64,000 nt of DNA from an uncultured Flavobacteriales bacterium (GCA_937139155.1 CAKZPI010000024.1:1-64000); one strand, 5' to 3'. Numbered from the stretch's first letter, positions 47,560 to 59,100 are shown. Numbers and translations: made by a program. The notes: generated by a model from the sequence alone, not told the origin.

Positions 47560-49629
47560 ATGGAAATTCAATTCGAACATTCGGTATACTGGTTATTCCT
47601 CATCCTTCCAGCCTCAGCTGCTTTGGCTTTTTGGTTGTATGGAAAATCGGAGAAAATCACTGGGACTTGGAAACCCGCCTTGGGCATTTTGAGGTTTTTG
47701 GCCTTTCTCCTTTTGGGGATTTTCCTCCTCAATCCAATGATCAATCGCATCTCCTCAAACCCTGAGCCTCCCTTGGTTCTTGTGCTTCAAGATGGAAGCA
47801 GCAGTATGAAATCATATCCTGAAAAAGGGGTGGAAGGCCTTGTGGATGAAATCCTAAATCTCCAGGAAAATCATCCCGAAATTCAATGGGTTAACCATCA
47901 TTTCGATTTGAATTTGCGAAAAGGTCTGGATAGCCTTTATACAGGTATGGAAACCAATCTTTCCAATGCCCTTTCCCAAATCACAAAAACCTACGCCGCC
48001 CGGAAACCCTCAGCCTTATTTCTAGTTTCGGATGGAAATGTGAACCGTGGGATGAACCCCATCCTCCTTGCAGACAATCTTCCCTTTCCCATTTTTAGCA
48101 TAGGAACAGGCGATACCAGCGTATACCCCGACATTCGAATCGGTGAGTTAAGACATAACCAAATTGCATACCTCGGTAACACCTTCCCCCTTGAGGTAAA
48201 ATGGGAAAGTGATCAAGTGCCCGAAGCTTCGGTTGACTTGAAAATCATCAAAGAGGAAGAAGTTTTAACCTCCAAGACGATTCCAGCCGGCGATCTGGCC
48301 AATGGAAAAGGAAAGTTGACCTTTGAACTCAAAGCCCAAGAAGTAGGAATTCAGTCTTATCAACTACGTATTGACGCCCTTCCTCAAGAAATAAATACCG
48401 AGAACAACCAATCCAGCTTTCGCATAGAAGTTCTTGATAGTCGAAAGAAAATTTTGGTGCTAGCAGCGGCTCCTCACCCTGACTTAGCAGCTTTGAAACA
48501 ATCTTTAGAGGCCAAAGAAAACCAGGAGGTTACGGTTCAGTTTATCCGTGAGGCGGAAGGTGATCTTCAAGAATTTTCCACCTTTATTCTTCACAACCTT
48601 CCAAACCAAGGAAGCCAAAATTCACCCTTTCTTCAAGAGGTGCTCAACTCAAAAACACCCATTGCATTTATTGCCGGACCAAAACTTTCTCCAAACATTC
48701 TTAATGCCCATCAAGACTTGGTTGAAGTAAGCGGGGTGAATGGTAGTACAGACCGTGTAGGAATTTACTTCAAATCAGATTTCACCCTTTTCGATCTTAC
48801 TACGGAAGAAAAGCAAGCCCTTTCTTCACTTCCTCAAACCGAGGTTCTCTTCGGGAAATATAGCCTAAAGGCTGAAGGGAAATCCTTGGCTAATCAAAAG
48901 CTCGGAACGGTACAAACCGACCGCCCACTCATTGTTTACGGACAATCAAAGGGCAAACCTACGGCCCTGTTTTTTGGCAATAATTTATGGAGATGGAGAC
49001 TGGTGAATTTTGCCAAGGAAGGAAGCCACGATGCATTTAATGCTCTCATAAATAAGACCATTCAATTCCTTTCCATTGATGAGTCAAAAGAAAGGTTCAG
49101 GGTGCAGATACCAACCAAAATTTTTCAGTCGAAGTCAGCGGACTTTAAAGCCTACCTCTACAATCAAGCCTTTGAACCGGTGAATGAACCTTTGGTGAAA
49201 TTTAAAATAACCGGGGAAGAAGGTCAGAGCTTTGACTTAGAAATGAACCGAGTTTCTGATCATTACAGCCTGAAAATTCCAGCCCTGGAAGAAGGGGTTT
49301 ACTCCTTTATCGCCTCCACCCAACTAGGCAATGAGAAATTTGAGAAGGCGGGTGAATTCATGGTTGAATCTTCTAGCCTTGAACAGGGCAAAATAACCGC
49401 TAACCACAAGCTGCTTAAAAACTTGGCTCAAGAATCTCGCGGAGAATTTTTTCCAGAACTATCCCAAGAAAAAATCAGTGAAGTAATTGATAATCACGCA
49501 GTTTTCAAGCCCTTGATTAAAACAGATTCAAGATTGAATTTACTCATTGACTTTCCTTGGCTCCTCCTTATTCCTTTCTTAATCTTAACTGTGGAATGGA
49601 TTTTGAGAAAGTGGTTAGGTACTTACTAA
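47560..49629 (+). CDS. VWA-like membrane protein
   Basis: 'VLVLQDGSSSMKSYPEKG' VWA MIDAS-like, N- and C-terminal TM helices. Confidence 0.8.
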   Translation: MEIQFEHSVYWLFLILPASAALAFWLYGKSEKITGTWKPALGILRFLAFLLLGIFLLNPMINRISSNPEPPLVLVLQDGSSSMKSYPEKGVEGLVDEILNLQENHPEIQWVNHHFDLNLRKGLDSLYTGMETNLSNALSQITKTYAARKPSALFLVSDGNVNRGMNPILLADNLPFPIFSIGTGDTSVYPDIRIGELRHNQIAYLGNTFPLEVKWESDQVPEASVDLKIIKEEEVLTSKTIPAGDLANGKGKLTFELKAQEVGIQSYQLRIDALPQEINTENNQSSFRIEVLDSRKKILVLAAAPHPDLAALKQSLEAKENQEVTVQFIREAEGDLQEFSTFILHNLPNQGSQNSPFLQEVLNSKTPIAFIAGPKLSPNILNAHQDLVEVSGVNGSTDRVGIYFKSDFTLFDLTTEEKQALSSLPQTEVLFGKYSLKAEGKSLANQKLGTVQTDRPLIVYGQSKGKPTALFFGNNLWRWRLVNFAKEGSHDAFNALINKTIQFLSIDESKERFRVQIPTKIFQSKSADFKAYLYNQAFEPVNEPLVKFKITGEEGQSFDLEMNRVSDHYSLKIPALEEGVYSFIASTQLGNEKFEKAGEFMVESSSLEQGKITANHKLLKNLAQESRGEFFPELSQEKISEVIDNHAVFKPLIKTDSRLNLLIDFPWLLLIPFLILTVEWILRKWLGTY

Positions 49630-49641
49630 TACCCTAAAGCT

Positions 49642-50676
49642 ATGAAGCGGATTATTTACTTTCTCGGACTAATCGTTCTAATGGTTGGCTGCAAGGTAGC
49701 CACCCTGCAAATCGATACCATGCGTCCGGCACAAATCAACATTCCAGGGCATATTCTTAAACTCGGAGTTGTGAATCGTTCCCTTCCGGGGGAAGGTGAA
49801 TTGGCAGGAAACATTCTGGAAGGTGTCCTTACCGGAGAAGGAATTGGAGTGGACCGTAGAGGCTCGCAGTTTTGCGTTGAAGGTCTTACCGGTTTCCTTA
49901 ATGAATCACCCAGGTTTTCAGCAGTTTTGGTAAACGATCCGGAGATGAAAGGTACGGGGCGTGATGAATTTGCTCCACCAATTCCTTGGTATAAGGTTGA
50001 GGAGGTGTGTAAGAAGTATGGGGTGGATGCCCTTCTTGTATTGGAGTCCTTCGATTCGGATAATATGGCCTCCGTTGGAAAGCCTGAAAAAAGAACCAGG
50101 AAAGAAAACGAACAAGTAATTACTTACTTCGTATATCCTTCAAGACTTATGATGACGGTTCGTTCTGGCTGGAGAATTTATGACCCCAAAAACAAGACCA
50201 TTGTAGACGAAAACATTTTCACCGATGAAAAGGTGTTTACGGCAGAAGGTTCTAATCCTGAGCATGCTAGGGCCAATTTGCCCTCTTTATCAAGAGCTGT
50301 TAAAGAGTCAGGCCTATTCGCAGGTGAGCGCCTGGGATTTCGAATTTCGCCTCACTGGGTTCGGGTGTCAAGGTCATATTACCGAGGAAAACACGAAGAC
50401 TTAAAAAGGTCTCACCAAATGGTGAAACGCGGAAACTATGACCAAGCCACCCTTATTTGGAAGAAATTAACGGCCTTGCCCGATGAAAAAACCGCCTCAA
50501 GGGCTGCATACAATATGGCCCTTGCCGCTGAACTTAATGGTGAAATTGATCTGGCCATTGAATGGGCAACAAAGTCAAGGCAACTCGGAAATAAAAAAGC
50601 CCTCGCCTATATTCATATCTTGGAGGCTCGAAAACTTGACGAAGAAAAACTTAAAATTCAATTAGATAAAGAATAA
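49642..50676 (+). CDS. DUF6340-like lipoprotein with TPR-like C-terminus
   Basis: Lipobox 'LIVLMVGCKVATLQIDTMRPAQINIPG'; C-terminal helical repeats. Confidence 0.7.
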   Translation: MKRIIYFLGLIVLMVGCKVATLQIDTMRPAQINIPGHILKLGVVNRSLPGEGELAGNILEGVLTGEGIGVDRRGSQFCVEGLTGFLNESPRFSAVLVNDPEMKGTGRDEFAPPIPWYKVEEVCKKYGVDALLVLESFDSDNMASVGKPEKRTRKENEQVITYFVYPSRLMMTVRSGWRIYDPKNKTIVDENIFTDEKVFTAEGSNPEHARANLPSLSRAVKESGLFAGERLGFRISPHWVRVSRSYYRGKHEDLKRSHQMVKRGNYDQATLIWKKLTALPDEKTASRAAYNMALAAELNGEIDLAIEWATKSRQLGNKKALAYIHILEARKLDEEKLKIQLDKE

Positions 50677-50678
50677 CT

Positions 50679-51491
50679 ATGGAAACTAAATTTAGGAAAT
50701 CAACAATTTATTTAATCGTTCTAGGTGTATTTCTGCTGATCTTCGGCGGACGTATGTTTAAGATGGTGGAAGCCGGTGAGAAGGCCGTGATGTTCAACCT
50801 TTTTTCAGGGGTTGATTACGACCGAAACTTCTCCCAAGGTATCCACGTAATCGCTCCTTGGAACAAACTAATCGTTTACAGCGTTCGTGAGCAGCAAAGA
50901 GAGGAAACTATGGATGTGCTTAGTTCTGACGGACTAAACATTGCCGTAGATGTTTCCATCCGGTTCCACCCCAAATACAATGAGCTTCCACGTTTGCACG
51001 ATAAGTTTGGAAGGGAGTACGTTGGGTCTTTGGTGGTTCCTGAAGTAAGGTCTGCCGTTCGGGAAGTGATTGGTAGATATACCCCAGAAGAACTTTACTC
51101 AACCAAAAGAGATGAGGTCCAAACGGCCATTTTTGAGGAAACCAAGGACATCATGGATAATAACCATATTGAAACCCGTGCCCTTTTGATCCGCTCTGTA
51201 AAGCTGCCCTCAAAAATTCAAATGGCCATTGAAAGAAAGCTTGAGCGCGAACAAGAAGCCAAGGAGTACGAGTTTAGATTGCTACGTGAACAAAAAGAAG
51301 CTGAACGTAAACGCATTGAAGCTAAAGGTATTGATGATTTCCAAAGAATCGTATCAGAAGGTATTTCGGATAAACTTCTTAAATGGAAGGGAATCGAAGC
51401 TACGGAGGCCTTGGCTAAATCTGATAATGCCAAAATTGTGGTTGTGGGCTCAGGAAAAGATGGCCTGCCCATTATTCTAGGAGGAAATTAA
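50679..51491 (+). CDS. Prohibitin family (SPFH) protein
   Basis: 'VEAGEKAVMFNLFSGVDYDRNFSQGIHVIAPWNKLIVYSVREQQREETMDVLSSDGLNIAVDVSIRF'. Confidence 0.95.
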   Translation: METKFRKSTIYLIVLGVFLLIFGGRMFKMVEAGEKAVMFNLFSGVDYDRNFSQGIHVIAPWNKLIVYSVREQQREETMDVLSSDGLNIAVDVSIRFHPKYNELPRLHDKFGREYVGSLVVPEVRSAVREVIGRYTPEELYSTKRDEVQTAIFEETKDIMDNNHIETRALLIRSVKLPSKIQMAIERKLEREQEAKEYEFRLLREQKEAERKRIEAKGIDDFQRIVSEGISDKLLKWKGIEATEALAKSDNAKIVVVGSGKDGLPIILGGN

Positions 51492-51508
51492 TCCAACCCT
51501 TTGAAATA

Positions 51509-51540
51509 AGAAAGTCCGCCAGGAAACTGGCGGACTTTCT
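51509..51540 (+). terminator. Strong hairpin after prohibitin gene
   Basis: AGAAAGTCCGCCAG-GAAA-CTGGCGGACTTTCT, 14-bp perfect stem with GAAA loop. Confidence 0.8.
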
Positions 51541-51697
51541 AATTCAAAAAAACCCTAAAAAAAGCTTTGGTTGTTAACGGTTGCTTAGGAACAAATTTAC
51601 AAATTAACTTGGCCAAAACAAAGTGAAATAATGTGGGTATCAGTCCTTTGAAAGCGATAATTTTCGTCCCACCTTTCACTCCAATACTTTTCAAATC

Positions 51698-54280
51698 ATG
51701 GCCTACCGAATAATTATTTTCCTAATTTTTTCGACGCCTTTTTTTCTCAAGGCCCAATCTTCTTTTCAAGATTCCCTACTTCACTATCACACCCTTATTG
51801 ATCAAGCAAAAGCCGAAGGCAATGAACAGCTTTCGGCAAAACTTGAGAAAAGATGCACGGCCTTTGAAGCTCGCACCCTCGGCTGGATTGAACCCACAGG
51901 AGATTTCCGCACCTCCCTTAAAGATAAATACAAGGCACTTTCCCAACAAAACGAATTCCTAAACAATAACCTTTCAAAATCACCCCTTTGGGAGGAATTA
52001 GGCCCAACCACTTGGCCAAACTGCAAACAAGAATGTTTCGCGCAGGGCTTAGGCAGGCTTGATTACATACTTCTTGACAGCTTGAACCAGCGAATCTTTG
52101 TCTGTTCACCTGCTGGAGGCACCTTTGTTTCTTACAATGAAGGAGAATCTTTCGTCAATGCCGGAACCGACAAACTTCCAGTAATTGGAGCCTCTTGCAT
52201 CCAAGTGGCCCCAGGCTTGCCAAATACTTGGTTTGTGGCATCCGGAGAGGCAGACGGCAAAACGTATGACCTTTCCATGGGTGTTTATAGAACCATGGAT
52301 GGAGGTGAATCCTGGCAGGCCATAAATGCAACCCTTGAAGGACCCAAACTTGAAACCAATCTTGAATATGCCTGGAATCCCTTACGGATTCGGGAAATAT
52401 TAATCCACCCAGAGGATGGAAATAGAATCTGGGCAGCAACCAATCGAGGTCTTTATTACTGCAACTCGGCCTTGACATCCAGTCCGATTTGGCAAAAACT
52501 AGCCCCCGGCGAATTTTATGACATAGAGTTCATGCATGGAAGGGCCGATACCATTTTTGCGGGCGGGTCAGCCCTTTGGATTTCCACAAATTCAGGACGG
52601 TCTTTCGATCAAAAAAATCCGCCTGATGAAGCCAGTGCCAAACCCGGCGGGGGGTATCAACGGTTTGTGATTAGGTCTTCAAAAGCAGATGCTCAGGTAT
52701 ATGCCTTTAGACTCAGGCATAATCGAGGGAACTTACCAGCCCTAATCTACAAGTACATCCCAAATCTTGACCTATGGAAATTTTATACCCAATACGAGGA
52801 TAAAAGGTATGCCAATTTTGGTGATGGGCATTTAAACCCCGGAAGAGGTCAAAGCATTGCCATTTCTCCTCTAGACCCAAAAATTTGGTTTGCTGGAAAT
52901 ATAAATCTTACCAAGTCATCCGATTCAGGCATTACCTGGAAAACCCTAAGAGGAATCCACATCGATATGCATTACCTCACCTTCTCAGCGGATGGAAAAA
53001 CTTTGTGGGTAGCCAACGACGGAGGTCTTTATAAGTCGGAAGACGGAGGTGAAACCTTTGAAATTAAAAGTGAGGGTTTAGGAGTAGCTACGCTGTATTA
53101 TATGGATGTTTCAAGGCTGAAGCCGGAAATGATAGCCTACGGTGCTCAAGATACTGGATCCCTTTTAAGAGATGAAGATGGAAACTGGACACTGCACCTT
53201 AGCGGGGATGGCCAAGGTTGCGCCTTTCATCCTTCAGATACTTCCATCATTTACCTTTCCGAATCACCCAATGGTCGAAAGGTATTTCGAACCCAAAACA
53301 TGGGGTATTCATGGAGGCCGGTACTTTATGGTTCCAAACTTGGCTCGCCCTATTACTCGGATGTTTCGGTGAGCTCTGCCTATCCTGATGCCATCTACCA
53401 TCCTGGGAAAGGGGTGAACCTTTCCTTGAATCGAGGAAACGACTGGAGACAAATTGGAAGCTGGACTGACCGAGTTTGCATGGAGGTTTTTCCGCATCAT
53501 ACCAATCCAGAAAAGGTGTATACAAGGGTTTACGACAATACCCCAGGAGCGTGGAAACATGAGCTTTATTTTACTCAAAATGCTTTTTATGAGGAGGGTA
53601 AACCCGAATGGAACCAGGTTGAACTCCCGGAAAACAACGCCTTCCGCTTAAGCTTAAAACGGGATGAATCCTTTTACATCGGTTTTCAATCTTTCAAGTC
53701 AACGGTTAAAAAGGTGCTTTTTTACAATGGCTCGTGGTTTGAAGACTTGACCTATAACTTAGGTCACCGCCCAGCCTATGATTTGGTCCATGTTGAAACC
53801 CAATGGGGTGACCATCTTTTTCTTGGTACAGATCAAGGCGTTTACCACCTTCCTCCCAATGATACGGTTTGGCTCCCTTACGGGGAAATGCCAAGGGTGA
53901 GAGTGAACGACCTTTCCATTGACTATGCCCAGAACCAAATACTTGCCGGAAGCTTCGGAAGAGGTGTTTGGCGCGTTCCTTTACCTGAAACTGGATCCAT
54001 TCGCTGGAACAAAGACCTTGATGTATTGGCCCCGGTTTATTTGAACTCCAACCTAATTATTGGTAGGTCTTCGGTAGTAATTGCGAAGTCGGATATTTTC
54101 ATCCCAGAAGGAAAGGGAGTGTACATTGAGCCCGGAGGCAAGTTAATCTTAGAAGCTGGCGCCGATGTTAGAAATTCTGCCAACCTTGATCACAAGGGCA
54201 TTTTATTAGGGAGGAAGACCCCTCCGAAATGGCTAGCTTGGCTTATTCAGGGTCAGCGAGGAGAATTGATTCGTCGTTGA
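51698..54280 (+). CDS. Sortilin/BNR-repeat (Vps10-like) secreted protein
   Basis: Signal peptide; repeated BNR motifs ('YRTMDGGESWQAI', 'KSSDSGITWKTL', 'KSEDGGETFEI'). Confidence 0.88.
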   Translation: MAYRIIIFLIFSTPFFLKAQSSFQDSLLHYHTLIDQAKAEGNEQLSAKLEKRCTAFEARTLGWIEPTGDFRTSLKDKYKALSQQNEFLNNNLSKSPLWEELGPTTWPNCKQECFAQGLGRLDYILLDSLNQRIFVCSPAGGTFVSYNEGESFVNAGTDKLPVIGASCIQVAPGLPNTWFVASGEADGKTYDLSMGVYRTMDGGESWQAINATLEGPKLETNLEYAWNPLRIREILIHPEDGNRIWAATNRGLYYCNSALTSSPIWQKLAPGEFYDIEFMHGRADTIFAGGSALWISTNSGRSFDQKNPPDEASAKPGGGYQRFVIRSSKADAQVYAFRLRHNRGNLPALIYKYIPNLDLWKFYTQYEDKRYANFGDGHLNPGRGQSIAISPLDPKIWFAGNINLTKSSDSGITWKTLRGIHIDMHYLTFSADGKTLWVANDGGLYKSEDGGETFEIKSEGLGVATLYYMDVSRLKPEMIAYGAQDTGSLLRDEDGNWTLHLSGDGQGCAFHPSDTSIIYLSESPNGRKVFRTQNMGYSWRPVLYGSKLGSPYYSDVSVSSAYPDAIYHPGKGVNLSLNRGNDWRQIGSWTDRVCMEVFPHHTNPEKVYTRVYDNTPGAWKHELYFTQNAFYEEGKPEWNQVELPENNAFRLSLKRDESFYIGFQSFKSTVKKVLFYNGSWFEDLTYNLGHRPAYDLVHVETQWGDHLFLGTDQGVYHLPPNDTVWLPYGEMPRVRVNDLSIDYAQNQILAGSFGRGVWRVPLPETGSIRWNKDLDVLAPVYLNSNLIIGRSSVVIAKSDIFIPEGKGVYIEPGGKLILEAGADVRNSANLDHKGILLGRKTPPKWLAWLIQGQRGELIRR

Positions 54281-54699
54281 GCTTTTGGCTTAACATGAAT
54301 CTTAGAGGGCACTACAAAAGCCCCAGGATATTCCTTATTCAAGATCTCAGCCCATTTCTCCGCATCCCATCGATTCCTAAAATCACCGGTGTGAACCTTC
54401 CAATAAGGTTGCTGATAAACAAGGTAAGCTTGGATGCTATCTTGGGTTTCGTTGAAGGTAGTTTGAAGCTCAGTAGCCCCTAAACGCTTCGAACCGTAAA
54501 AAATCTGAATCCGAAATCCGTCAACCAGGGTGTCTTTTTTATTCAATTCTAGAGCTTGGTTAAACAAACTATCAATCAAAGGCTCGCTTTCATAGCTTAC
54601 AGAACCTAAACTATCAGTTGGTAAATTATACCAAAGATTTTGAGCCTCGGTCTGATAACCAAGAGTTAAGATGAAAATTAGGGCAAAGTAAAGCTTCAT
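54253..54699 (-). CDS. SPOR domain-containing protein
   Basis: Signal peptide 'MKLYFALIFILTLGYQTEAQ'; 'GFRIQIFYGSKRLGATELQTTFNE...YWKVHTGDFRNRWDAEKWAEIL'. Confidence 0.85.
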   Translation of the reverse strand: MKLYFALIFILTLGYQTEAQNLWYNLPTDSLGSVSYESEPLIDSLFNQALELNKKDTLVDGFRIQIFYGSKRLGATELQTTFNETQDSIQAYLVYQQPYWKVHTGDFRNRWDAEKWAEILNKEYPGAFVVPSKIHVKPKAQRRINSPR

Positions 54700-54792
54700 A
54701 CTTGGGTTATTGAATAGGCAAATAACGCCAAAAAAACCAATGAAATGCACGGTATTCAATCTTATTTAGAATAGATATAAATTAGATTAAAA

Positions 54793-54835
54793 ACTTAGGT
54801 TTGGGGGCAATGAATAGACCTAAGTCTTAAATTTG
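54793..54835 (+). promoter_or_regulatory. Candidate actA promoter region with 8-bp inverted repeat and TAAATTTG -7 box
   Basis: ACTTAGGT 54793-54800, ACCTAAGT 54818-54825, TAAATTTG 54828-54835. Confidence 0.45.
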
Positions 54836-54873
54836 CCCAGATTTTTCCAACGCCTGAAATACCAGAAAAACGT

Positions 54874-56115
54874 ATGAAAAAGGCCTATATTGCTGCAATT
54901 CGAAGATTTTCAACCCCTTGGGTAATGACCCTGATCATGGGGCTATTTTCGCTTGCGTCGGTGGCACAAGAAGCTGAGCTGAACGAAAACGGTCAAAAGC
55001 TCTTCAAGTCAAAATGTACCTCTTGTCATGCAATTGACAAAACGGTTGTAGGTCCTGCCCTTGGCGGGGTGAATGAACGTCGTTCTGAAGAATGGCTGAT
55101 TTCTTGGATCCGCAATTCGCAAGAGATGATCAAGAGTGGGGATGCAGAAGCTGTGGCTTTGTACGAAGAGTACAATAAGTCTCAGATGACCGCTTTCCCT
55201 GAACTAAGTGATGATGACATTCGTGACATCCTTTCTTATGTTGAGTACGCTGAAAACAACCAACCTGCCAAGTCTGTTTCCGTCACTGATGGAGGAGAAG
55301 GGGTAGCCGAAGAGAAAGAGCCAAGCATTTTGCTTTACCTCGGTCTTCTGATTGGTTTGATTCTTTTGATCAACCTCTTCGTTCGAATCAAAAACAACCT
55401 GAAGGATGCTCAAGGGCTTCCAACGCCAACCCTAATTACCTCTGGTAAAGAGTGGTTGCTCGCCAACAAGGCCGTGATTGTGATCATGGTATTGCTGTTG
55501 GTAGTTGGAGGTCTAAAGGATACTTGGGACACCTTGGTTCAAACCGGGGTTCACGAAGAGTATCAGCCAACCCAGCCCATTGCTTTCTCGCATAAAATTC
55601 ATGCCGGAGACAATGCCATTGACTGTAACTACTGTCACTCCTCAGCAAGACATTCCAAAACTTCCGGAATTCCTTCTGCTAACGTTTGTATGAATTGTCA
55701 TAAATACGTTTCTGAAGGCAGCATTACCGGAACCACGGAGATTGCTAAGATTTACGAAGCAGTTGGTTTTGATCCTTCCAAAGGACAGTACATTGAGGGT
55801 TATCAAGAGAAGCCAATTGAATGGGTTCGAATTCATAACCTGCCTGATTTGGCTTATTTCAACCATAGTCAACACGTTACCGCAGGTCAACTTGAATGCC
55901 AAGAATGCCATGGTCCGATTGAAGAAATGGAAGAAGTATATCAATTTGCTCCATTAACCATGGGATGGTGTATTGACTGTCACCGTGAGAAAAATATTCA
56001 GCCAGAGAATGGCTATTACGAGGGCTATTACGAAGACCTTGTTGCCAAGCACAATAGAGAGGAGATTCATCCGAAAGATATCGGTGCTCTCGAATGTGGT
56101 AAATGTCATTATTAA
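54874..56115 (+). CDS. actA: Alternative complex III subunit A, multiheme cytochrome c
   Basis: CXXCH motifs: CTSCH, CNYCH, CMNCH, CQECH, CIDCH, CGKCH. Confidence 0.93.
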   Translation: MKKAYIAAIRRFSTPWVMTLIMGLFSLASVAQEAELNENGQKLFKSKCTSCHAIDKTVVGPALGGVNERRSEEWLISWIRNSQEMIKSGDAEAVALYEEYNKSQMTAFPELSDDDIRDILSYVEYAENNQPAKSVSVTDGGEGVAEEKEPSILLYLGLLIGLILLINLFVRIKNNLKDAQGLPTPTLITSGKEWLLANKAVIVIMVLLLVVGGLKDTWDTLVQTGVHEEYQPTQPIAFSHKIHAGDNAIDCNYCHSSARHSKTSGIPSANVCMNCHKYVSEGSITGTTEIAKIYEAVGFDPSKGQYIEGYQEKPIEWVRIHNLPDLAYFNHSQHVTAGQLECQECHGPIEEMEEVYQFAPLTMGWCIDCHREKNIQPENGYYEGYYEDLVAKHNREEIHPKDIGALECGKCHY

Positions 56116-56136
56116 GAAGCAAAGCAAACAAGATAC

Positions 56137-59100
56137 ATGGCTACACAGAAGAAATACTGGAAATCGCTGGAAGACCAAAATGGTTCTCCAGAAGTAGAAG
56201 CCTTAAAGCAAAACGAGTTTGCTCAACCACTTCCTGTTGAGGAATTTCTTGGGGATGCGGAGAATCTTTCCGCAACGCAAACTTCACGTCGTGATTTCTT
56301 AAAATTCCTCGGCTTTAGTACCGCAGCAGCAACGGTTGCTGCTTGTGAGGCCCCGGTTGTGAAATCCATTCCTTATGTGGTGAAGCCTGAAGAGGTGACC
56401 CCGGGCGTGGCAAACTACTATGCTTCATCTTATTTTGATGGGAATGATTTCGCCGATGTTTTGGTGAAAACCCGTGAGGGAAGACCCATTAAGATTGAAG
56501 GGAATCCTGAGTCTAAAAACTCATTAGGGGTTGTGAATGCTAGAGTTCAAGGTTCCATCCTTTCTCTTTATGATTCATCTCGCCTTCGCAGTCCTATGAT
56601 TAAAGGACAAGCTGCTGGCTGGAAAAATGTAGATGCTGAGGTTCGCTCTAAACTTGCCGAAATTGCAAGTAGCGGAAAGCAAATCACAATTCTTTCATCT
56701 ACCATTATTTCTCCTTCAACCAAAGCGTTGATTGAAGAGTTTAAGGCTTCTTACCCAGAAGGTATTGTAAACCATGTTCAAATGGATGCGGTTTCTTACC
56801 ACGGTGCTCTTGAGGCAAATGATGAAAGTTTCGGACAAAGAGTGCTCCCTCGTTACCACTTCAACAAAGCTCAGGTAATGGTTAGCATTGGTGCTGATTT
56901 CTTGAACAATTGGTTCGACGGATCAGCAGCTGCTCAGTTTGCAGAAACACGTAAGCCTGAGAATGGTAAAATGAGTCATTTGGTTTCATTTGAATCAAAT
57001 CTTAGCCTTACCGGCTCAAACGCAGATAAACGCTTCATGATTCGTCCTTCAGACCAAGGCGCAATCATCGTGAACCTTTACAATGCCCTTGCTCAAAAAG
57101 CAGGTAAGTCTCGCATCGTTTCCAGGAAGACTGAATTTGATCAGGCCATCGAAGAAACGGCTAAAAAGCTTTGGGCAGCCAAAGGGAAGTCCATCGTTGT
57201 AGCCTCTGCCAATAACAAAGACATCCAACTGGTTGTTAATGGAATTAATAACCTTTTAGGAAACTATAATTCTACCATCGACCTAAGTCAGGCGGTTTAC
57301 CTTCGTCAGGGTTCTGATTCTGACATGACCCGCTTGGTTAGTGATATGAATGCCGGGAAAGTAGGCGCGCTTATGGTACATGGAGTGAATCCTGTGTATA
57401 CCCTAGCTTCTTCTAAGGCTTTCGCCGATGGAATGAAAAAGGTTGATCTAACGCTTTCCACCGCGGGAAGAATGGATGAAACCTCAGAGCTTTGCAAATA
57501 TGCTTGTCCGGCAAATCACAATCTTGAAAGCTGGGATGACGCCATGCCAATGCATGGAAGCTATAGCATGCAACAGCCTACCATCAGACCTCTTTTCGAT
57601 ACGCGCCAATTCCAAGATTCATTGCTGACTTGGATGGGTAGAGACATGAGCTATTATGCCTACATGAAATCTCGCTGGACTACCTTAAGTGGTGCCAAGT
57701 GGAACAAGGTTGTTCATGATGGAGTTTTCCAAAACGGAGCTAGACTAGAGGTTTCTGAATTCAATGTAAACCTTGATTCATCCGGAGCTAAAGCGGTTCA
57801 GCACGGTAAAAATGGAGGGCAGTATGAATTGGCCTTCTATCAAAAAACCGGTATGGGCATTGGGCAACACAGCAACAATCCATGGTTGCAAGAAATGCCA
57901 GACCCAATTACCCGTAACTCTTGGGACAACTACCTAACGGTTTCTCCATTTGATGCAGAGGCCTTGGGCATAAAAAATAAAAACGTAGATAACGGAGCAT
58001 TGGATGGTTCTTATGTAACCCTTAAAGTGGGTTCTTTGAAACTTGAAAATGTACCGGCATTTATTCAACCTGGACAGGCTAAAGGAACCTTTGGTTTGGC
58101 TTATGGTTATGGTCGTACTCAGGCAGGGAAAGCTGGAGATGGAGTAGGGGTGAATGCCTTCGCTTTGGTTCAGAATTTCCAAGCTGAAGCCATGGATGTT
58201 AAAATTGAAGTTTCTTCAGAATTGCACCAGTTTGCGGCCACTCAGCTTCACCATACAATGATGGGAAGAGCCATCGTGAAGGAGGCTAGTTTAGCTGATT
58301 TTATCAAAGACCCTGCTGCAGGCAATCCGGATGTGCTTATTCCTACCCATGACGGACCCAAGCCGCCGAATGAGGTGACCTTGTGGGAAGAGCATGATAA
58401 AGGGCTTCACTTCTGGAACTTATCCATTGACCTAACCAGTTGTATTGGTTGTGGAGCTTGTGTGGTAAGTTGTCAAGTAGAAAATAATGTTCCTGTTGTA
58501 GGAAAAGAGGAGGTGAGAAAAAGCCGTGATATGCACTGGTTGCGTATTGACCGCTATTACTCGTCTGAAGAGGAGAAAAAACAAGAAGCAGGAGAAGACT
58601 TCTCATACAGAGCAATGGAAGTTCCTTCCGAAGCTCCTGAGGTAGTTTTCATGCCGGTTATGTGTCAACACTGTAACCATGCGCCTTGCGAAACGGTTTG
58701 TCCGGTAGCGGCTACCACCCACTCTTCAGAAGGACTGAATCACATGGCCTACAACCGTTGTATTGGTACGCGTTACTGCGCCAACAACTGTCCTTATAAA
58801 GTTCGTCGTTTCAACTGGTTCCAGTACGCAGAAAATGATTCCTTCGATTTCATTCAAATGAATGATGACCTAGGGAAAATGGTTCTGAATCCAGATGTTA
58901 CTGTTCGCTCAAGAGGGGTAATGGAAAAATGTTCTATGTGTATCCAACGAATTCAGTTGGGTAAACTAGAAGCTAAGAAAGACGGAAGGAAAGTAGAAGA
59001 CGGAGAGATTCAAACGGCCTGTGCATCGGTTTGCCCAACACATGCCATTAAATTTGGAGATGCTCACGATGAGAAGTCGGAAGTAGCCCAATGGAAAGAG

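Noticed and set aside
53706-53894. Antisense small ORFs within the sortilin-like gene
   Set aside because: Shadow ORFs without motifs
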